Shown one piece after another: positions 41,648 to 52,134 of a DNA stretch of 64,000 nucleotides. The stretch spans positions 124,001 to 188,000 of the forward strand of contig CAWIYC010000003.1 in the NCBI GenBank assembly GCA_963840235.1. The letters run 5' to 3'. The first letter of the stretch is position 1, and every line of letters starts with the position of its first letter. A program made the translations under genes and the position numbers. Source of the DNA: JBBRHQ01 sp963840235 (GTDB lineage: Bacteria > Actinomycetota > Thermoleophilia > Solirubrobacterales > 70-9). The notes beneath the pieces are model-generated. The model ran no database searches. It saw only the letters and a program-made list of their open reading frames with translations, and had not been told where the DNA came from.

Positions 41648-41980
41648 ACCGCTGACCGCGGTCCGCAGGGGGTGATCGCGGGCCTCGGCAGGGAGCGAGC
41701 GATCCGCTCTGCAAAGCGGGTTGCACGTCGCGGCGCGGCCACCGCACGGCCCCCCGGAGAGTCTCGACCTGAGGGTGAGAGTCGTCAAACCCTCAAGTGG
41801 TGATCGAGGTATTTCCCTTGCACGATGCGATTCGCGGGATTGACAGGGGGCCGCAAATACCCTACGTTGAGCGCAATTTCCTGGGTTTCAGCAAAGGGTG
41901 CAACCTTCAAGCATTGCTGAAGCCTCGGACGGAACCAAGGCTCAACTCACTCAGTAGGTCAGTCGATAGGAATTCGGGAG
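41648..41980 (+). other. 333-base leader region before ftsZ
   Basis: No gene is seen. The region holds the promoter at 41840-41868 and about 100 bases of 5' leader. The sequence becomes less GC-rich than its surroundings after 41790, fitting a regulatory region. A ribosome-binding site GGGAG precedes ATG 41981 by one base, so spacing is tight. Confidence 0.5.
41840..41868 (+). promoter_or_regulatory. ftsZ promoter (sigma-70 consensus)
   Basis: TTGACA at 41840-41845 and TACGTT at 41863-41868 with exactly 17 bases between, the best -35/-10 match noticed in the window. Gives ftsZ its own transcript with a leader of about 105 bases. Confidence 0.7.
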
Positions 41981-43060
41981 ATGGAATCCACTTACCTCGC
42001 GGTGATCAAGGTCGTCGGCGCCGGCGGTGGCGGCACCAATGCGGTCAGCCGGATGGTCGATGCGGGCATCCGCGGCGTCGAGTTCGTCGCCGTCAACACC
42101 GACGCTCAGGCGCTTCAGGCCTGTGACGCCGACATCAAGCTGTCGATCGGCCAGGAGCTGACCCGCGGGCTCGGCGCAGGAGGTAACCCGGAGGTCGGTG
42201 CCGGCGCCGCAGCTGAGAGCCGGGACGAGATCAAGGAGGCGCTGAAGGGGGCCGACATGGTCTTCGTCACAGCCGGCGAGGGCGGCGGCACCGGTACTGG
42301 AGCGGCTCCGGTGATCGCCGAGATCGCCAAGGAGGAGATCGGGGCGCTCACCGTCGGCGCGGTGACCAAGCCCTTCGAGTTCGAGGGCAAGCGGCGGATG
42401 CAGCAGGCGCTGGAGGGGATCGAGAAGCTGCGCAACAACGTCGACACCCTGATCATCGTCCCCAACGAAAAGCTTCTCCAGGCGGTTGAGCGCCGCACCA
42501 GCGTGCTCGAGGCCTTCCGCCAGGCCGACGACATCCTGCGCCAGGGCGTCCAGGGCATCACCGATCTGATCACCATCCCGGGCTTGATCAACCTCGACTT
42601 CGCCGACGTGCGGACGATCATGCGGGACGCCGGCTCCGCCCTGATGGGCGTCGGTTCGGCCGCGGGCGAGGCCAGGGCCGTGGACGCCGCCAAGGCGGCG
42701 ATCACCTCGCCGCTGATCGAGGAGTCGATAAAGGGCGCGACGGGGATGCTCCTCAACATCACCGGCCCCGAGGATCTCGGCCTGTTCGAGGTCAACGAGG
42801 CTGCGCAGTTGGTCCAGTCCGAGGCCGACGACAACGCCAACATCATCTTCGGCTCGGTGGTGGACCAGTCGATGCGCGACGAGATCCGGGTGACCGTGAT
42901 CGCCACCGGGTTCGAGGGCTTCGAGCTGCTGGCGCGCTCGCCCCAGCGGGTCCGCCGCCGCTACGAGAGTCGCCCCCGGATCTCGGCCGACGATACGGAT
43001 CTCCGCAGCCTGCGGGTTCAGGACGAGGACATCGACGTCCCGCCCTTCCTCCAGGACTGA
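41981..43060 (+). CDS. ftsZ: cell division GTPase FtsZ
   Basis: A 359-residue tubulin homologue forming the Z ring. GAGGGGTNAVSRM, NTDAQAL, the GTP loop GEGGGTGTGAAPVIA, NNVDTLIIVPNEKLL, and LINLDFADVRTIMRDAG are all present. The C-terminal linker is short and ends DEDIDVPPFLQD, the conserved peptide that docks partners such as SepF. ftsA is absent nearby, as usual in actinobacteria. Confidence 0.96.
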   Translation: MESTYLAVIKVVGAGGGGTNAVSRMVDAGIRGVEFVAVNTDAQALQACDADIKLSIGQELTRGLGAGGNPEVGAGAAAESRDEIKEALKGADMVFVTAGEGGGTGTGAAPVIAEIAKEEIGALTVGAVTKPFEFEGKRRMQQALEGIEKLRNNVDTLIIVPNEKLLQAVERRTSVLEAFRQADDILRQGVQGITDLITIPGLINLDFADVRTIMRDAGSALMGVGSAAGEARAVDAAKAAITSPLIEESIKGATGMLLNITGPEDLGLFEVNEAAQLVQSEADDNANIIFGSVVDQSMRDEIRVTVIATGFEGFELLARSPQRVRRRYESRPRISADDTDLRSLRVQDEDIDVPPFLQD

Positions 43061-43093
43061 TTCCGGCCGCCCGGAGGCGGGATCGGACTGATC

Positions 43094-43099
43094 TAGGCT
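43094..43099 (+). promoter_or_regulatory. -10 box of a leaderless transcript (hydrolase/ligase fusion)
   Basis: TAGGCT, 6 bases before ATG 43106; no ribosome-binding site. Confidence 0.5.
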
Positions 43100-43105
43100 G
43101 GGCGC

Positions 43106-46036
43106 ATGCGCTTGGGCCCGCTGGAACTCCCCGCAGCGATCGGCGGCCAGCTGGGCCGGCTCGGCAGCACCGCTCAGAACGCCCTCGAGGTGGCCCGCTT
43201 CGGCGGGCTCGAGACCGACGAGGAGGCGACTCCCTACGAGGTCGTCGCCCGGCAGCGCGTCTACCGCTTGCGGCGCTATCTCGTCGGCGAGCGGGCGACA
43301 AAGGGGGCGCCACCGGTGCTGCTGGTGCCGCCGCTGATGCTCTCAGCCGAGGTCTACGACGTCTCCCCCGCTGCCAGCGCGGTCCGCATCCTGCGCGAGC
43401 ACGGCGCCGACCCCTGGGTGGTGGACTTCGGCTCCCCCGAGCGAGAGGAGGGAGGGCTGGAGCGGAACCTCGCCGACCATGTCGTCGCCGTCAGCGACGC
43501 GGTCGAACGCGTGCGCGAGGCGAGCGGCCGCGACGTCCACCTCGGTGGCTACTCGCAGGGGGGCATGTTCTGCTACCAGGCCGCCGCCTACCGTCGCAAC
43601 GAGGGCATCTCCAGCGTCGTCACCTTCGGTTCCCCGGTCGACCTGCGGGCAGCGACCCCGCTCGGCATACCCGACCACCTCGTCGCCGACGGCGCCGGCT
43701 TCATCGCCGACCATCTCCTCGCCGGGCGCTCGGTCCCCGCCTGGGCAACCCGCACCGGCTTTGCCCTGCTCGACCCGGTCAAGTCCCTGCGACAGCGGAT
43801 CGAGTTCGTCCTCCAGTTGCATGACCGCGAGGCGCTGCTGCCGCGCGAGCGCCAGCGCCGGTTCCTGATGGGAGAGGGCTGGGTCGCCTGGCCGGGACCC
43901 GCCCTTGCCGACTTCACCGAGCAGTTCCTCGTCCACAACCGGATGCTCGCCGGCGGCTTCACCGTCGATGGCACCGCGGTGACGCTCGCCGACATCCAGT
44001 GCCCGCTTCTCTGCTTCGTCGGCGAGGTGGACGAGATCGCACCTCCCGCGACCGTGCGCGCGGTCCAGCGGGCGGCGCCCCGGGCGGACACCTACGAGGT
44101 TTCGCTGCGGGCCGGCCACTTCGGCCTCGTCGTCGGCAGCGCCGCGACCACCACCACCTGGCCGGTGGTCGCCGGCTGGGCCCGCTGGCGCGACGGTGGC
44201 GGCGAGCTGCCTGAGAGCGTCCGGCCGATGCCGGAGGAGGCGCTTCAGGAGCCGGGGGGCGGGGTCGGCGAGCGGCTCGGCTATGGGGTCGAGCTGATAG
44301 CCGGTGTCGGCGCTCGAACGGTGCGCGGCCTCGCCGAAGCGACGGCGCAGTCGGTGCGTACGATTCCCGAGGTCGGCAGGCAGGCGGCGGCCCAGTTCCC
44401 GCGGCTCGGCCGTCTGCAGCGGATGGAGCCGCGCACACGGGTCTCGCTCGGGTTGCTGCTGGACGAGCGCGCCGAGCGCGCCCCGGATGAGATCTGCTTC
44501 CTGTTCGAGGATCGAGGCCACACCAACGCCGCGGTCAAGCACCGCATAGACAGCGTCGTCCGCGGGCTGATCTCGCTCGGGATTCGAGAGGGCGAGCACG
44601 TCGGCGTGCTGATGGGAACCCGTCCGAGCGCACTCGCGGTCGTCGCCGCGCTCAACCGCCTCGGCGCCGTCGTCGTCCTGCTGCGACCGGGGGGCGATGT
44701 CGCCCGCGAGGCCGAACTCGGGGGGGTGACCCGGATCATCGCCGACCCGGACAACGCCCCGACTGCGAAGGAGGCAAGGCCGGTGGACGCGGTCCTGCTC
44801 GGCGGGGGCGCCGAGCCACGCGACCCCGGCGGACTCACCGACCTCGAGCAGGTGGACCCGGAGAAGGTCGAGCCGCCGGCCTGGTATGAGCCCAATCCCG
44901 GGCGCGCCGGGGACATCGGCTACATCCTCTTCGCCGGCGAGGCCGAGCGGACCAGGGTCAACCGGATCACCAACGGCCGCTGGGCGCTGTCGGCCTTCGG
45001 CACCGCCTCCTCGGCGGCGCTCACGGCCGAGGACACCGTCTTCAGCGTCAATCCCCTGCACCACCCGTCCGGACTGCTGATGAGTCTCGGCGGCGCCATA
45101 GCCGGAGGCTCCCGCCTGGCGATGGCGAGGCGCTTCGAGCCCGAGACCTTCTGGGACGAGGCCCGCCGCTACGGGGTCACGGTCGCCTCCTACACCTGGA
45201 CCCAGCTTCACGGCCTGCTGCAGGCGCCGCCGCACCCGAACGAGCGCCACCACCCGGTGCGGCTGTTCATCGGCTCCGGCATGCCCCGCAGCCTCTGGGA
45301 GCGGATCACCGAACGCTTTGCTCCGGCCGGCATCCTCGAGTTCTGGGCGGCGACTGAGTCGGAGGCGATCCTGGCCAACGTCAGCGGCGCCAAGCCGGGA
45401 TCGGTGGGGAGGCCCCTACCCGGCAGCGCCGAGGTCGCGATCGCGAAGTACGACATCGGCGCCGGACGCCTGCTCGAGGGCCCGGACGGGCTCGCCCTGC
45501 GATGCGAGGCGGGCGAGGAGGGGCTGCTCCTGGCACGCTCTCCGGCGGAGGGTGCCCCGGGTGCCCAGCCCCTGCGCGGGGTGTTCGAGCGCGGCGATTC
45601 CTGGGTCAGCTCCGAGAGCCTGTTCAGCTGCGACGCCGACGGCGACCACTGGCTGGTCGACTCGCTGGCCACGGTGATCCGCACCGCCGTCGCCGACGTC
45701 CCCTCGCTCGTCGTCACCAACGCCCTCGGGGAGCTGGGTCAGGTGGACCTCGCCGTCACCTACGGGGTCCGGGCGGGCGAGGCCGAGGTGGTCGTCGCCG
45801 CGGTGACGCTGCTGGACGGCGCCGAGCTGCGGGGAGGCGACCTCGACCTCGCCCTCGGTCCACTTGCCGCCGAGCGCCGCCCGCAAGTCGTCCGGGTCGT
45901 CGAGAGGATCCCGACCAGCAGTTGGTATCGGCCGCTGACCGGCACCCTGCGCGAGGAGGGGATTCCCGAGGACGGCCCGGGGAGCACGGCGTTCCACCTC
46001 GACAGCGCCGACGGCCGCTACAAGCCCAGTCGCTAG
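43106..46036 (+). CDS. fusion of PhaC-like alpha/beta hydrolase and degenerate acyl-CoA synthetase
   Basis: A 976-residue two-domain protein. Residues 1-380 resemble PHA synthase/PhaC-type hydrolases: PPVLLVPPLMLSAEVYD, nucleophile GYSQGG (Ser150 instead of the PhaC cysteine), VGEVDEIAPP (Asp) and RAGHFG (His). Residues about 440-960 resemble AMP-forming acyl-CoA synthetases, with ISLGIREGEHVGVLM and FWAATESEA. The ATP-binding SGTTG loop is replaced by FAGEAERTRVN, the late RxKD motif by DSLATVIRT, and the catalytic lysine segment by SSWYRPLTGTLR. The second domain may bind but not activate acyl groups. Lipid storage or wax metabolism is a guess. Confidence 0.7.
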   Translation: MRLGPLELPAAIGGQLGRLGSTAQNALEVARFGGLETDEEATPYEVVARQRVYRLRRYLVGERATKGAPPVLLVPPLMLSAEVYDVSPAASAVRILREHGADPWVVDFGSPEREEGGLERNLADHVVAVSDAVERVREASGRDVHLGGYSQGGMFCYQAAAYRRNEGISSVVTFGSPVDLRAATPLGIPDHLVADGAGFIADHLLAGRSVPAWATRTGFALLDPVKSLRQRIEFVLQLHDREALLPRERQRRFLMGEGWVAWPGPALADFTEQFLVHNRMLAGGFTVDGTAVTLADIQCPLLCFVGEVDEIAPPATVRAVQRAAPRADTYEVSLRAGHFGLVVGSAATTTTWPVVAGWARWRDGGGELPESVRPMPEEALQEPGGGVGERLGYGVELIAGVGARTVRGLAEATAQSVRTIPEVGRQAAAQFPRLGRLQRMEPRTRVSLGLLLDERAERAPDEICFLFEDRGHTNAAVKHRIDSVVRGLISLGIREGEHVGVLMGTRPSALAVVAALNRLGAVVVLLRPGGDVAREAELGGVTRIIADPDNAPTAKEARPVDAVLLGGGAEPRDPGGLTDLEQVDPEKVEPPAWYEPNPGRAGDIGYILFAGEAERTRVNRITNGRWALSAFGTASSAALTAEDTVFSVNPLHHPSGLLMSLGGAIAGGSRLAMARRFEPETFWDEARRYGVTVASYTWTQLHGLLQAPPHPNERHHPVRLFIGSGMPRSLWERITERFAPAGILEFWAATESEAILANVSGAKPGSVGRPLPGSAEVAIAKYDIGAGRLLEGPDGLALRCEAGEEGLLLARSPAEGAPGAQPLRGVFERGDSWVSSESLFSCDADGDHWLVDSLATVIRTAVADVPSLVVTNALGELGQVDLAVTYGVRAGEAEVVVAAVTLLDGAELRGGDLDLALGPLAAERRPQVVRVVERIPTSSWYRPLTGTLREEGIPEDGPGSTAFHLDSADGRYKPSR

Positions 46037-46039
46037 CCT
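46034..46039 (+). promoter_or_regulatory. -10 box of gcvT
   Basis: TAGCCT, 8 bases before GTG 46048; it overlaps the stop of the preceding gene. Confidence 0.4.
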
Positions 46040-46047
46040 GCGCCGTC

Positions 46048-47127
46048 GTGAGCGAGGCCCTGAGGCAGACACCCCTGCACGCCGCGCACGTCGCCGCCGG
46101 TGGCAGGATGGCCCCGTTTGCCGGCTGGGAGCTGCCGATCCAATATGAGGGCATCCGCGAGGAGCACCTCGCGGTCCGCACCCACGCCGGCATGTTCGAC
46201 GTCTCCCACATGGGCGAGGTCGAGGCCGAGGGCCCCGAGGCCGGCGAGTTCCTCCAGCGGGTGCTGTCGAACGACGTCTCGGCGCTCGAGATCGGCGGCG
46301 CCCAGTACTCGTGCCTCTGCAACGAGCACGGCGGCGTCCTCGACGACCTCTTCGCCTACCGCTTGGCCGAGGAGCACTTCCTGATCGTCACCAACGCCGC
46401 CAACCACGGCTCGGACCTGCGCTGGATGGCCCGCTGGATCGGCGACTACGACTGCGTCCTGCGCGACGTCGCCGACCGCTGGGCGATGCTCGCGGTCCAG
46501 GGCCCGCATGCGCGCGAGATCGTCGCCGCCGCGCTCGAGGCTCCGCTGCCCGAGCGCATGCAGGTTCTGGCGACCGTCATCGACGGCGCCCCCGGCGTCG
46601 CCTGCGGCACCGGCTACACCGGTGAGGACGGCGTCGAGCTGCTGATCGACCCCGGCCGCGCCCCCGACGTCTGGCGCAGGCTGCTCGACGCCGGGGTCGT
46701 CCCGGCGGGCCTCGGCGCCCGCGACACCCTGCGGCTCGAGGTCTGCTTCCACCTCCACGGCAACGACCTCACCCCGGAGCGCAACCCGATCGAGGCCGGC
46801 CTCGGATGGTGCTGCAAGGAGGAAACCGGTTTCGTCGGTTCGGAGCCGATCGCCGAGGCGAGGGCCGCCGGCCCCGGGCAGAGGCTTGCCGCCTTCACGA
46901 TCGAGGGCGCCGGCATCCCCCGGCCCGGCAACGGCATCCTCGCCGGCGGGGAGGCGGTGGGCGAGGTCACCAGCGGCACCTTCTCGCCCTCCCTCGAGGT
47001 CGGGATCGGGATGGGATACGTCCGCGCCGACGCGGCCGAGCCCGGCGTCGAGCTGGAGATCGACGTGCGGGGAAAACGACGGGCGGCCCGCGTAGGCTCC
47101 AAGCCCCTCTACAGGAAGGATCTCTGA
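46048..47127 (+). CDS. gcvT: glycine cleavage system T protein (aminomethyltransferase)
   Basis: A 359-residue folate-dependent enzyme transferring the methylene group from lipoyl-H protein to tetrahydrofolate, releasing ammonia. Marks: FAGWELPIQYEGIREEHLAVR, MFDVSHMGEVE, LFAYRL, ALQGPxA-like AVQGPHAREI, GYTGEDGVELL, and GLGARDTLRLEVCFHLHGND. First gene of gcvT-gcvH-gcvPA-gcvPB. The GTG at 46048 fits the family N-terminus. Confidence 0.94.
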   Translation: MSEALRQTPLHAAHVAAGGRMAPFAGWELPIQYEGIREEHLAVRTHAGMFDVSHMGEVEAEGPEAGEFLQRVLSNDVSALEIGGAQYSCLCNEHGGVLDDLFAYRLAEEHFLIVTNAANHGSDLRWMARWIGDYDCVLRDVADRWAMLAVQGPHAREIVAAALEAPLPERMQVLATVIDGAPGVACGTGYTGEDGVELLIDPGRAPDVWRRLLDAGVVPAGLGARDTLRLEVCFHLHGNDLTPERNPIEAGLGWCCKEETGFVGSEPIAEARAAGPGQRLAAFTIEGAGIPRPGNGILAGGEAVGEVTSGTFSPSLEVGIGMGYVRADAAEPGVELEIDVRGKRRAARVGSKPLYRKDL

Positions 47128-47128
47128 G

Positions 47129-47518
47129 TTGGCCGAAGGCAACTTTCCCGAGGATCTCCTCTATCACCCCGAGCACGACTGGGCCCGGGTCGAGGGCGAG
47201 CAGGCGACCCTGGGGATCACCTGGTACGCCCAGGACTCGCTCGGCGAGGTCGTCTTCTTCGACCCGCCCGAGGTCGGCACGGAGGTTTCCAGGGACTCGA
47301 CCTACGCCGAGGTCGAGTCGGTCAAGGCAGTATCCGACGTGATCGCCCCGCTCTCGGGCGAGATCACCGAGGTCAACGCCATCGCCGGCGACGATCCGGC
47401 GAAGATCAACGAGGACCCCTACGGGGAGGGCTGGCTGGTCAAGCTGAAGCTCTCCGATCCCTCGGAGGTCGAGCAGCTGCTGAGCCGCGACGACTACGTC
47501 GCCCTGCTCGACGGCTGA
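47129..47518 (+). CDS. gcvH: glycine cleavage system H protein
   Basis: A 129-residue lipoyl carrier. The lipoylation site is Lys in YAEVESVKAVSDVI. HPEHDWARVEGEQATLGITWYAQDSLGEVVFFDPP is the family N-terminus. TTG start, preceded by AGGAAGGA at 47112-47119, one base after gcvT. Confidence 0.93.
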   Translation: MAEGNFPEDLLYHPEHDWARVEGEQATLGITWYAQDSLGEVVFFDPPEVGTEVSRDSTYAEVESVKAVSDVIAPLSGEITEVNAIAGDDPAKINEDPYGEGWLVKLKLSDPSEVEQLLSRDDYVALLDG

Positions 47519-47538
47519 AGCTCCGCCAGGCGCTTCTC

Positions 47539-47544
47539 TAACCT
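47539..47544 (+). promoter_or_regulatory. -10 box of gcvPA
   Basis: TAACCT, 7 bases before GTG 47552 in a 33-base gap after gcvH. Confidence 0.4.
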
Positions 47545-47551
47545 CAGCCCC

Positions 47552-48927
<1,376 letters not shown>

Positions 48928-48931
<4 letters not shown>

Positions 48932-50454
48932 GCGCGCCGGTTCTCGCCGAAACGCCCCAGCAGAGGGAAAGGGCGGTGACGATCTTCGAGAAGTCCAAGC
49001 CCGGCCGCCGGGCGGCGGTCACCCCCGATGCGGGGGTGCCGGAACGGCCACTGGAGGAGCTGATCCCGGCGCACCTGCTGCGCTCCGAGCCGCCGCGGCT
49101 GCCGGAGGTCTCCGAGCCGGAGATCGTCCGCCACTACAACCGCCTCTCGCGGCGAAACTTCGACCTCGACACCGGCTTCTACCCGCTCGGCTCGTGCACG
49201 ATGAAGCACAACCCGCGGCTCAACGAGCGGGTCGCGGCGCTGCCCGGGCACGCCCGCCTGCATCCGGCCCAGGACCCGCGACGGGCCCAGGGGGCACTCG
49301 AGTTGATGTGGCTGCTGCAGGAGTCGCTGTCGGAGATCTGCGGTCTGCCTCACGTCAGCCTCCAGCCCTCGGCAGGCTCCCACGGCGAGCTTGCCGGGTT
49401 GCTGCTGACCCGCGCCTACCACGCCGACCGCGGCGAGGAGCGTTCGAAGGTCCTCACCCCCGACACCGCCCACGGCACCAACCCGGCTTCGGTGACGATG
49501 GCGGGCTACGAGGCGGTCAAGGTTGCGACCAACGAGCGCGGCGGGGTTGAGATGGACGACCTCCGGGACAAGATCTCCGAAGAAGTGGCCTGCCTGATGC
49601 TGACCAATCCCAACACACTCGGCGTCTTCGACGAGAACATCGCCGAGATCGCCGTCATGATCCACGAGATCGGTGGGACGCTGTACTACGACGGCGCCAA
49701 CCTGAACGCCGTGATGGGGCAGTCGAGGCCGGGCGACATGGGCTTCGACATCGTCCACCTCAACCTTCACAAGACCTTCTCCCAGCCGCACGGCGGCGGC
49801 GGCCCCGGCTCGGGCCCGATCGCCGTCTCCGAGCGGATCGAGCCCTACCTGCCGCGGCCCCAGGTCGTCCGCCGCGAAAGCGCCAACGGTGGGGCGAGCC
49901 ATTTCTACGAGCTCGACCGTGACCGGCCTAAGTCGATCGGCCGGCTGCGCGGGTTCCAGGGCAACTTCGGCGTCTTCGTCCGCTCCTACGCCTACATCCT
50001 CAGCCTCGGCGCCGACGGCCTCGCCGAGGCTTCGGAGACCGCCGTGCTCAACGCCAACTATCTCAAGGCGAGGCTCGCCGAGGGCCGTGCCGGAGAGCGC
50101 CTCCCGGTCGCCTTCGACCGCCACTGCATGCACGAGTTCGTCCTCTCCGGGGCTCCGATGCGCAAGGAGCTGGGGCTGAAGACTCTCGACCTGGCCAAGC
50201 GCCTGCTTGATTTCGGCTTCCACCCGCCCACCGTTTATTTTCCGCTGCTGGTCGACGAGGCGCTGATGATCGAACCGACCGAGACCGAGACCAAGGAGTC
50301 GCTGGACGCTTTCGCCGAGGCGGTCGAAGGCATTCTCGAGGAAGCCGAATCGAACCCCGAGATCGCCCAGCAGGCCCCCTACACGACCCCGGTGCGCCGC
50401 CTCGACGAGGTCAGGGCAGCACGGCAGCCGGTCTTGCGCCAGCAGCTGGGCTGA
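48928..50454 (+). CDS. gcvPB: glycine dehydrogenase (decarboxylating) subunit 2
   Basis: A 508-residue PLP subunit. LNLHKTFSQPHGGGGPGSGP carries the PLP lysine; earlier NFDLDTGFYPLGSCTMKHNPR and PDTAHGTNPASVTMAGY are typical. The split P protein (two subunits) is the bacterial/archaeal form, unlike the single-chain enzyme. No L protein gene is nearby; a general dihydrolipoyl dehydrogenase would serve. Confidence 0.94.
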
Positions 50455-50485
50455 GGCGGGGGCCGGCGGCGCCCATTTCCGGCGG

Positions 50486-50491
50486 TAGGGT
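50486..50491 (+). promoter_or_regulatory. -10 box of ilvA
   Basis: TAGGGT, 8 bases before ATG 50500. Confidence 0.4.
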
Positions 50492-50499
50492 GGCCGGGG

Positions 50500-51735
50500 A
50501 TGGGAGAGGACGCGGACGCGATATCGGTCGAGGACGTCGAGTGTGCGCGCCGCGCGATCGAGGGCCTCGTCACCCGCACGCCGACGCTGCGAGTGCCCGA
50601 GATCGAGGCCCGCTGCGGTTGTGCAGTGGCGCTCAAGGCCGAGAGCCTGCAGCAGAGCGGCTCGTTCAAGCTGCGCGGCGCGAGCAACAAGATGCTCAGC
50701 TCCGAGCGTGCCCGCACCCGCGGGGTGACCGCCGGCACGGCGGGCAATCACGGGCACGCGGTCGCGTTGGCGGCGAGCAGGCAGGGGGTCTCATGCGATC
50801 TCTTCGTCCCCACCGACGCGCCCGTCTCGAAGACCTTCCCGGCCGAGCGGCTCGGGGCGAGGGTGCACGCCCGCGCGGGAACCGTGGACGACTGCGTCGA
50901 GGCGGCCCGGGAGTTCGCGCGGGAGCAGGGGGTCGAGCTGATCCACCCCTTCGACGATGCAGCCGTGATCGCCGGGCAGGGGACGATCGGCCTCGAGTTG
51001 CTCGAGGAGGTCGACGACCTCGCCAGGGTGGTGATCCCACTCGGGGGTGGCGGGCTCGCCGGAGGGATCGCCACGGTTGTCAAGTCGAGCCACCCGGAGG
51101 TCGAGGTCGTCGGGGTTCAGGTCGAGGCCTGCGCCGCCTACCCGGACTCGCTGGCGGCGGGCCAGCCGATCGCGGTGGCGGCGTCGCAAACGGTCGCCGA
51201 CGGGATCGCCGTGAAGAGGCCGGGGCGGCTGACCCTGCCGTTGATCCAGCGCCACGTCGACCGCGTCGTCGTCGTCGGCGAGGACGAGGTCGGCGACGCC
51301 ATGGCGCTGCTGCTGGGAGAGGCGAAGCTGGTGGTGGAGGGAGCGGGGGCGGTCGGGATCGCGGCGCTGATCAGCGGCCGCGAGGGCCCGGTGGATGCCG
51401 GGACCACCGCGGCCGTCCTCTCCGGTGGCAATATCGACGAGGAGTGGCTGGTCGCCGTCGCCCGCCGTGGCGAGGCGCAGCAGGGCCGGGGACTGATCAT
51501 CTTCACCACCATCGGCGACCGTCCCGGTGCGCTGGCCAAGCTGCTCGCGGCAGTTGCCGCCACCGGCGCGAACGTCTCCGAGGTGCGCCACATCCGCGAG
51601 GGGATGAACCTGGGGATCGCCGAGACCGGGGTCGAGCTGATCCTCGAGACGCGCGGCTCGGTGCACGGTAAGAAGATCGTCGCCGCGCTCAGCGAGGCCG
51701 GCTACGAGATGCGCGACATCACCCACCCCGAATAG
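50500..51735 (+). CDS. ilvA: threonine ammonia-lyase with ACT domain
   Basis: A 411-residue PLP enzyme converting threonine to 2-oxobutanoate. PLP lysine in SGSFKLRGASNK, GTAGNHGHAVALAAS, and the glycine loop PLGGGGLAGG. Residues about 325-411 form an ACT regulatory domain (IIFTTIGDRPGALAKLLAAVAATGANV). The length and single ACT domain suit the catabolic or short biosynthetic form (TdcB-like with ACT). A RidA gene directly downstream removes reactive enamine products of this reaction, supporting the call. Confidence 0.9.
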   Translation: MGEDADAISVEDVECARRAIEGLVTRTPTLRVPEIEARCGCAVALKAESLQQSGSFKLRGASNKMLSSERARTRGVTAGTAGNHGHAVALAASRQGVSCDLFVPTDAPVSKTFPAERLGARVHARAGTVDDCVEAAREFAREQGVELIHPFDDAAVIAGQGTIGLELLEEVDDLARVVIPLGGGGLAGGIATVVKSSHPEVEVVGVQVEACAAYPDSLAAGQPIAVAASQTVADGIAVKRPGRLTLPLIQRHVDRVVVVGEDEVGDAMALLLGEAKLVVEGAGAVGIAALISGREGPVDAGTTAAVLSGGNIDEEWLVAVARRGEAQQGRGLIIFTTIGDRPGALAKLLAAVAATGANVSEVRHIREGMNLGIAETGVELILETRGSVHGKKIVAALSEAGYEMRDITHPE

Positions 51736-51747
51736 GAGGAGCAGCCA

Positions 51748-52134
51748 ATGAGCAGCGAGAGATCGGTGGTCCAGACACCCGGCGCCCCCGAGGCGATCGG
51801 CCCGTACAGCCAGGCGGTCCGCCACGGCGACCTGCTGATCTGCTCCGGCCAGGTTCCGCTCGACCCCGAGAGTGGAGAGATCGTCGGCGGGACCCCGGCG
51901 GAGCAGGCGACCCGGTGCCTGAAGAACCTGGAGGCTGTATGCGAGGCGGGGGGGACTAGCCTCGAACGCGCCCTGCGGCTGACCGTCTACACCACCGACC
52001 TCGGCGAGTTCGGATCGATCAACGAGGCCTACGCTGCCTTCTTCGGCGAGGCGCCGCCGGCGCGGGCGGCGGTCGAGGTCGCGGCGCTGCCGAAGGGGGC
52101 GCTGGTCGAGATCGACGCGATCGTGGGTATGTGA
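51748..52134 (+). CDS. ridA: RidA family 2-iminobutanoate/2-iminopropanoate deaminase
   Basis: A 128-residue trimeric YjgF/YER057c protein: PGAPEAIGPYSQAVRHGDLLICSGQVPLDP, the active-site Arg in PPARAAVEVAALPKGALVEIDAI. It hydrolyses the imine released by threonine ammonia-lyase, whose gene ends 12 bases upstream. Ribosome-binding site AGGAGG precedes ATG. Confidence 0.94.
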   Translation: MSSERSVVQTPGAPEAIGPYSQAVRHGDLLICSGQVPLDPESGEIVGGTPAEQATRCLKNLEAVCEAGGTSLERALRLTVYTTDLGEFGSINEAYAAFFGEAPPARAAVEVAALPKGALVEIDAIVGM

